This document shows, one piece after another, positions 50,422 to 52,341 of a stretch of 52,341 nucleotides of DNA. The notes beneath the pieces were generated by a model that worked only from the letters and a program-made list of their open reading frames with translations, made no database searches and was not told the DNA's origin. The stretch lies in NCBI GenBank assembly GCA_946622415.1, contig CAMOPX010000013.1:1-52341 (forward strand). Direction: 5' to 3'. How positions within the stretch are numbered: position 1 is the first letter of the stretch; each line of letters opens with the position of its first letter. Both the position numbers and the translations under genes were made by a program. Origin of the DNA: an uncultured bacterium. GTDB taxonomy: Bacteria; Cyanobacteriota; Vampirovibrionia; Gastranaerophilales; Gastranaerophilaceae.

Positions 50422-52002
50422 ATGCCACTGATATTACTATTGGTAATAATTGTGTTTGTGGTTGTAACACTGGCTGCAAGCAGAATCAAAAGATGCCCCT
50501 CAAACAAAATTATAGTTGTATATGGTAAATATACAGGTTCAACCGGTGTTAAATGTATCCATGGCGGTACAGTAATTGTTTGGCCTTTGATACAAGATTA
50601 CGGTTCATTATCATTAGAACCTATGACAACGGATGTAGATTTAAGAGGCGCATTATCAAAAGGAAACATCAGAATTGCGGTTCCTGCAACATTTACCTTC
50701 GGTGTTTCAACAAATCCCAAGCTCTTACAAAATGCGGCAGAAAGATTGCTCGGTTTAACAAAACAAGAAATAATAAATAAGGTAAGCGATATCATTTTGG
50801 GTCAATTACGTCTTGCAATCGCAACTTTATCAATCGAAGAAATCAATCAGGACAGAGAAAAATTCTTAGAACAAATTAATGCAAACGTAAATCCCGAATT
50901 GAATAAAATAGGTCTTGAAATAATAAACGTAAACATAAAAGATATTACGGATGAATCGGGATACATCGACGCAATCGGTAAAAAAGCAGCCGCAGAAGCA
51001 ATAAATAAAGCAAAAATCGAAGTTGCACAACAAGAAAAACTCGGTGCAATAGGTGAAGCCGAAGCAAATAAAGAGAAAGAAGTTCAAGTTGCAAACCAAA
51101 ATGCTTTAACTACAATCGGTCAAGCAAATGCGGATAAGGAAAAAAGAATTAAAACAGCAACTTTGGAAGCTCAAGCAATTGAAGGCGAAAATATTTCAAA
51201 AGCAAATATTGCAGAATATAATGCAACGCTTGCCGTAAAACAAGCCGAAGCTCAAAAAATGGGTGAAGTTGCAAAAGCAAACGCAGAACGTGATATTTTA
51301 ATTGCACAAAAAGAACAAGAAGAAGCAAGATTGAAGAAAGAAGAACTTGCGGAACAAGAAGTTGAAAAATTAAAAATTCAAGTACAAGCAGATGCGGAAG
51401 CAGAAAAAGCAAGAAGAATAGCAAACGGTGAAGCTGACGCCATTAAAGCTAAATACTTTGCAGAAGCAGAAGGTATTAGAGCTGTTCTTGAAGCTAAAGC
51501 TACAGGTTACCAAAAACTCGTTTCCATCAGCAACAACAAACCCGAACTTGCAACAAGCTTCTTAATGATAGAAAAAGTTGAAGACATAGTTGCCCGTCAA
51601 GTTGAAGCAATTAAAAACATCAAATTTGATAAAATTACGGTTTGGGATGGCGGCTCAGGTTCCGAAAAGGGTTCTACAACCGCAAATTTTATGAAAGATT
51701 TAATTAAATCTCTTCCCGCTATGCACGATTTAGCAAACCAAGCAGGAATAGAATTACCGCAAATATTAGGCAAAGTAGATGTAGGCGAAAATGCAGTAAG
51801 CAGCAACGAAGCCGTTAAAATTGCAAATATCACGGACGTAAACGGTACACCCACAGCATATTGTCCTCATTGTGCCGCAAAATATAAATTAAAAGAAGAA
51901 AACGGCAAAATGGTAATCCCCGGAATCGCAGATGTTGATTCTACTATGTCAGGACAACAAATATATTGCATTAAATGCGGCAAAAAATTCAGTCTTGAAT
52001 AA
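50422..52002 (+). CDS. Flotillin-like protein with a C-terminal zinc ribbon
   Basis: A 526-residue protein. One N-terminal hydrophobic segment (LILLLVIIVFVVVTLAAS) is followed by an SPFH domain (about 25-200: CPSNKIIVVYGKYTGSTGVKCIHGG, ERLLGLTKQEIINKVSDIILGQLRLAIA). Then comes a long Ala/Glu/Lys/Gln coiled coil (about 190-385) typical of flotillins (FloT/YqiK). The last 50 residues add a CxxC...CxxC module, Cys481, Cys484, Cys516 and Cys519, expected to bind zinc and unusual in flotillins. The protein would scaffold membrane microdomains. GGAG precedes the ATG; a terminator follows. Confidence 0.9.
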   Translation: MPLILLLVIIVFVVVTLAASRIKRCPSNKIIVVYGKYTGSTGVKCIHGGTVIVWPLIQDYGSLSLEPMTTDVDLRGALSKGNIRIAVPATFTFGVSTNPKLLQNAAERLLGLTKQEIINKVSDIILGQLRLAIATLSIEEINQDREKFLEQINANVNPELNKIGLEIINVNIKDITDESGYIDAIGKKAAAEAINKAKIEVAQQEKLGAIGEAEANKEKEVQVANQNALTTIGQANADKEKRIKTATLEAQAIEGENISKANIAEYNATLAVKQAEAQKMGEVAKANAERDILIAQKEQEEARLKKEELAEQEVEKLKIQVQADAEAEKARRIANGEADAIKAKYFAEAEGIRAVLEAKATGYQKLVSISNNKPELATSFLMIEKVEDIVARQVEAIKNIKFDKITVWDGGSGSEKGSTTANFMKDLIKSLPAMHDLANQAGIELPQILGKVDVGENAVSSNEAVKIANITDVNGTPTAYCPHCAAKYKLKEENGKMVIPGIADVDSTMSGQQIYCIKCGKKFSLE

Positions 52003-52018
52003 ATTAAAATCAGATAAT

Positions 52019-52047
52019 AAAAAAGACCGATAATTCGGTCTTTTTTT
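52019..52047 (+). terminator. Intrinsic terminator after the flotillin gene
   Basis: AAAAAAGACCGA, loop TAAT, TCGGTCTTTTTTT: perfect stem and T-run 17 bases after the stop codon. Confidence 0.92.
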
Positions 52048-52074
52048 GAATTTTATTTATCAAATTATTTACCG

Positions 52075-52143
52075 CTTTTCTTTATGCTCAAAGAAAAGTT
52101 ATTTTTTACATTTGCCACTTTCTTTTGCCGAAAAGAAAGTGGC
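52075..52143. repeat. Two hairpins of the pyrimidine/purine type
   Basis: CTTTTCTTT (52075-52083) pairs with AAAGAAAAG (52090-52098), and GCCACTTTCTTTT (52114-52126) pairs perfectly with 52131-52143 around GCCG. Both resemble the hairpins at 327-358 and 5347-5398 and again stand between a gene 3' end and a long palindrome. Confidence 0.75.
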
Positions 52144-52152
52144 AGGAAAGAA

Positions 52153-52341
52153 AACCTCAACCTAATCTTCGTTTTTTATTTATTGTTACTTTTCGATTTT
52201 TTCTTGCAAGCGTGAACTCGAAAAAATATGTATTAAGTCATTGCTAACGCAATTCATATTTTTTCTTCAAACAAACACGCTTGTTCATATGAAAAAATCT
52301 CAAAAGTACAATAAATAAAAACTCCGATATGGTTGAGTATT
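52153..52341. repeat. Long palindrome, copy 3, reaching the window edge
   Basis: The left half from 52153 (CTCAACC, then TTTTTATTTATTG, TACTTTT, GATTTTTTC, CAAGCGTG, GAAAAAATATG) pairs with the right half read back from the window end, with a few bulges. The loop near 52231-52254 includes GCTAACGCAATTC, related to the loop of copy 1 (GCTATCGCAGTTCC), and TTCAAACAAACA is shared with copy 1. The outer arms differ from copies 1 and 2, so it is a diverged relative. No gene is seen in 52048-52341. Confidence 0.75.

Overview
The window is AT-rich and gene-dense, and comes from a flagellated bacterium with two membranes. It has P-ring and L-ring flagellar genes, an RND/TolC-type efflux system, a type IV pilus platform and an MCE protein. 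The mix (a SpoIID-domain protein coupled to MurJ, a YbaB nucleoid protein, a PilM-PilN fusion, a flotillin with an NfeD partner, many proteins without relatives I can name) suggests the gut Vampirovibrionia/Gastranaerophilales ('Melainabacteria'). That placement is an inference from gene content. I saw no rRNA, tRNA, transposase, phage or CRISPR.

Layout. 1-464: non-coding palindromic repeats. 465-5262: cell-wall pair (SpoIID-like, MurJ) on the minus strand, then an MFS sugar-type permease and its terminator. 5263-5646: a second copy of the palindromic repeat. 5647-11128: a protein of three Clp N-domains without ATPase, YbaB, a matrixin-like metallopeptidase, a GlcD-like FAD oxidase and a MATE exporter. 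11106-11249: a possible 47-residue protein. 11489-17518: adaptor, RND pump and outer-membrane channel. 17603-19932: a 21-repeat TPR protein, probably frameshifted near its end; the frame it lost ends in the same nine residues as the TolC-like protein. 20048-24545: unknown proteins and a minus-strand operon with a PilZ protein and a GT-C-type membrane enzyme. 24676-29559: a degenerate histidine kinase, an ABC ATPase, MnmD-like methyltransferase, RpoD and RlmB. 29673-32679: PilM-PilN fusion, PilO, SecG and a small unknown. 32689-37497: small enzymes, secreted proteins, LysM and XRE proteins, Pth, a Fic-like unknown and a cysteine-rich repeat protein. 37618-40288: MCE protein, PurB and an SH3-like secreted protein. 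40290-49627: repeats and a minus-strand flagellar operon. 49876-52047: NfeD-like protein and a zinc-ribbon flotillin. 52048-52341: a third palindromic repeat.

How the genes work together. The flagellar operon reads transglycosylase, flgF, flgG, flgA, flgH, flgI, flgJ (rod-binding domain only), an unknown small protein, flgN, flgK, flgL, and ends at a strong terminator. It covers rod, rings and hook-filament junction, and the separate transglycosylase at its head can supply the wall-cutting activity its short FlgJ lacks. The PilZ protein may link c-di-GMP to surface behaviour.

The most unusual features are two families of non-coding repeats, one of which splits the flagellar operon; the shared C-terminal peptide of the TolC-like and TPR proteins; and several domain oddities (Clp N-domain triplet, pseudokinase, Fic-like protein, zinc-ribbon flotillin).
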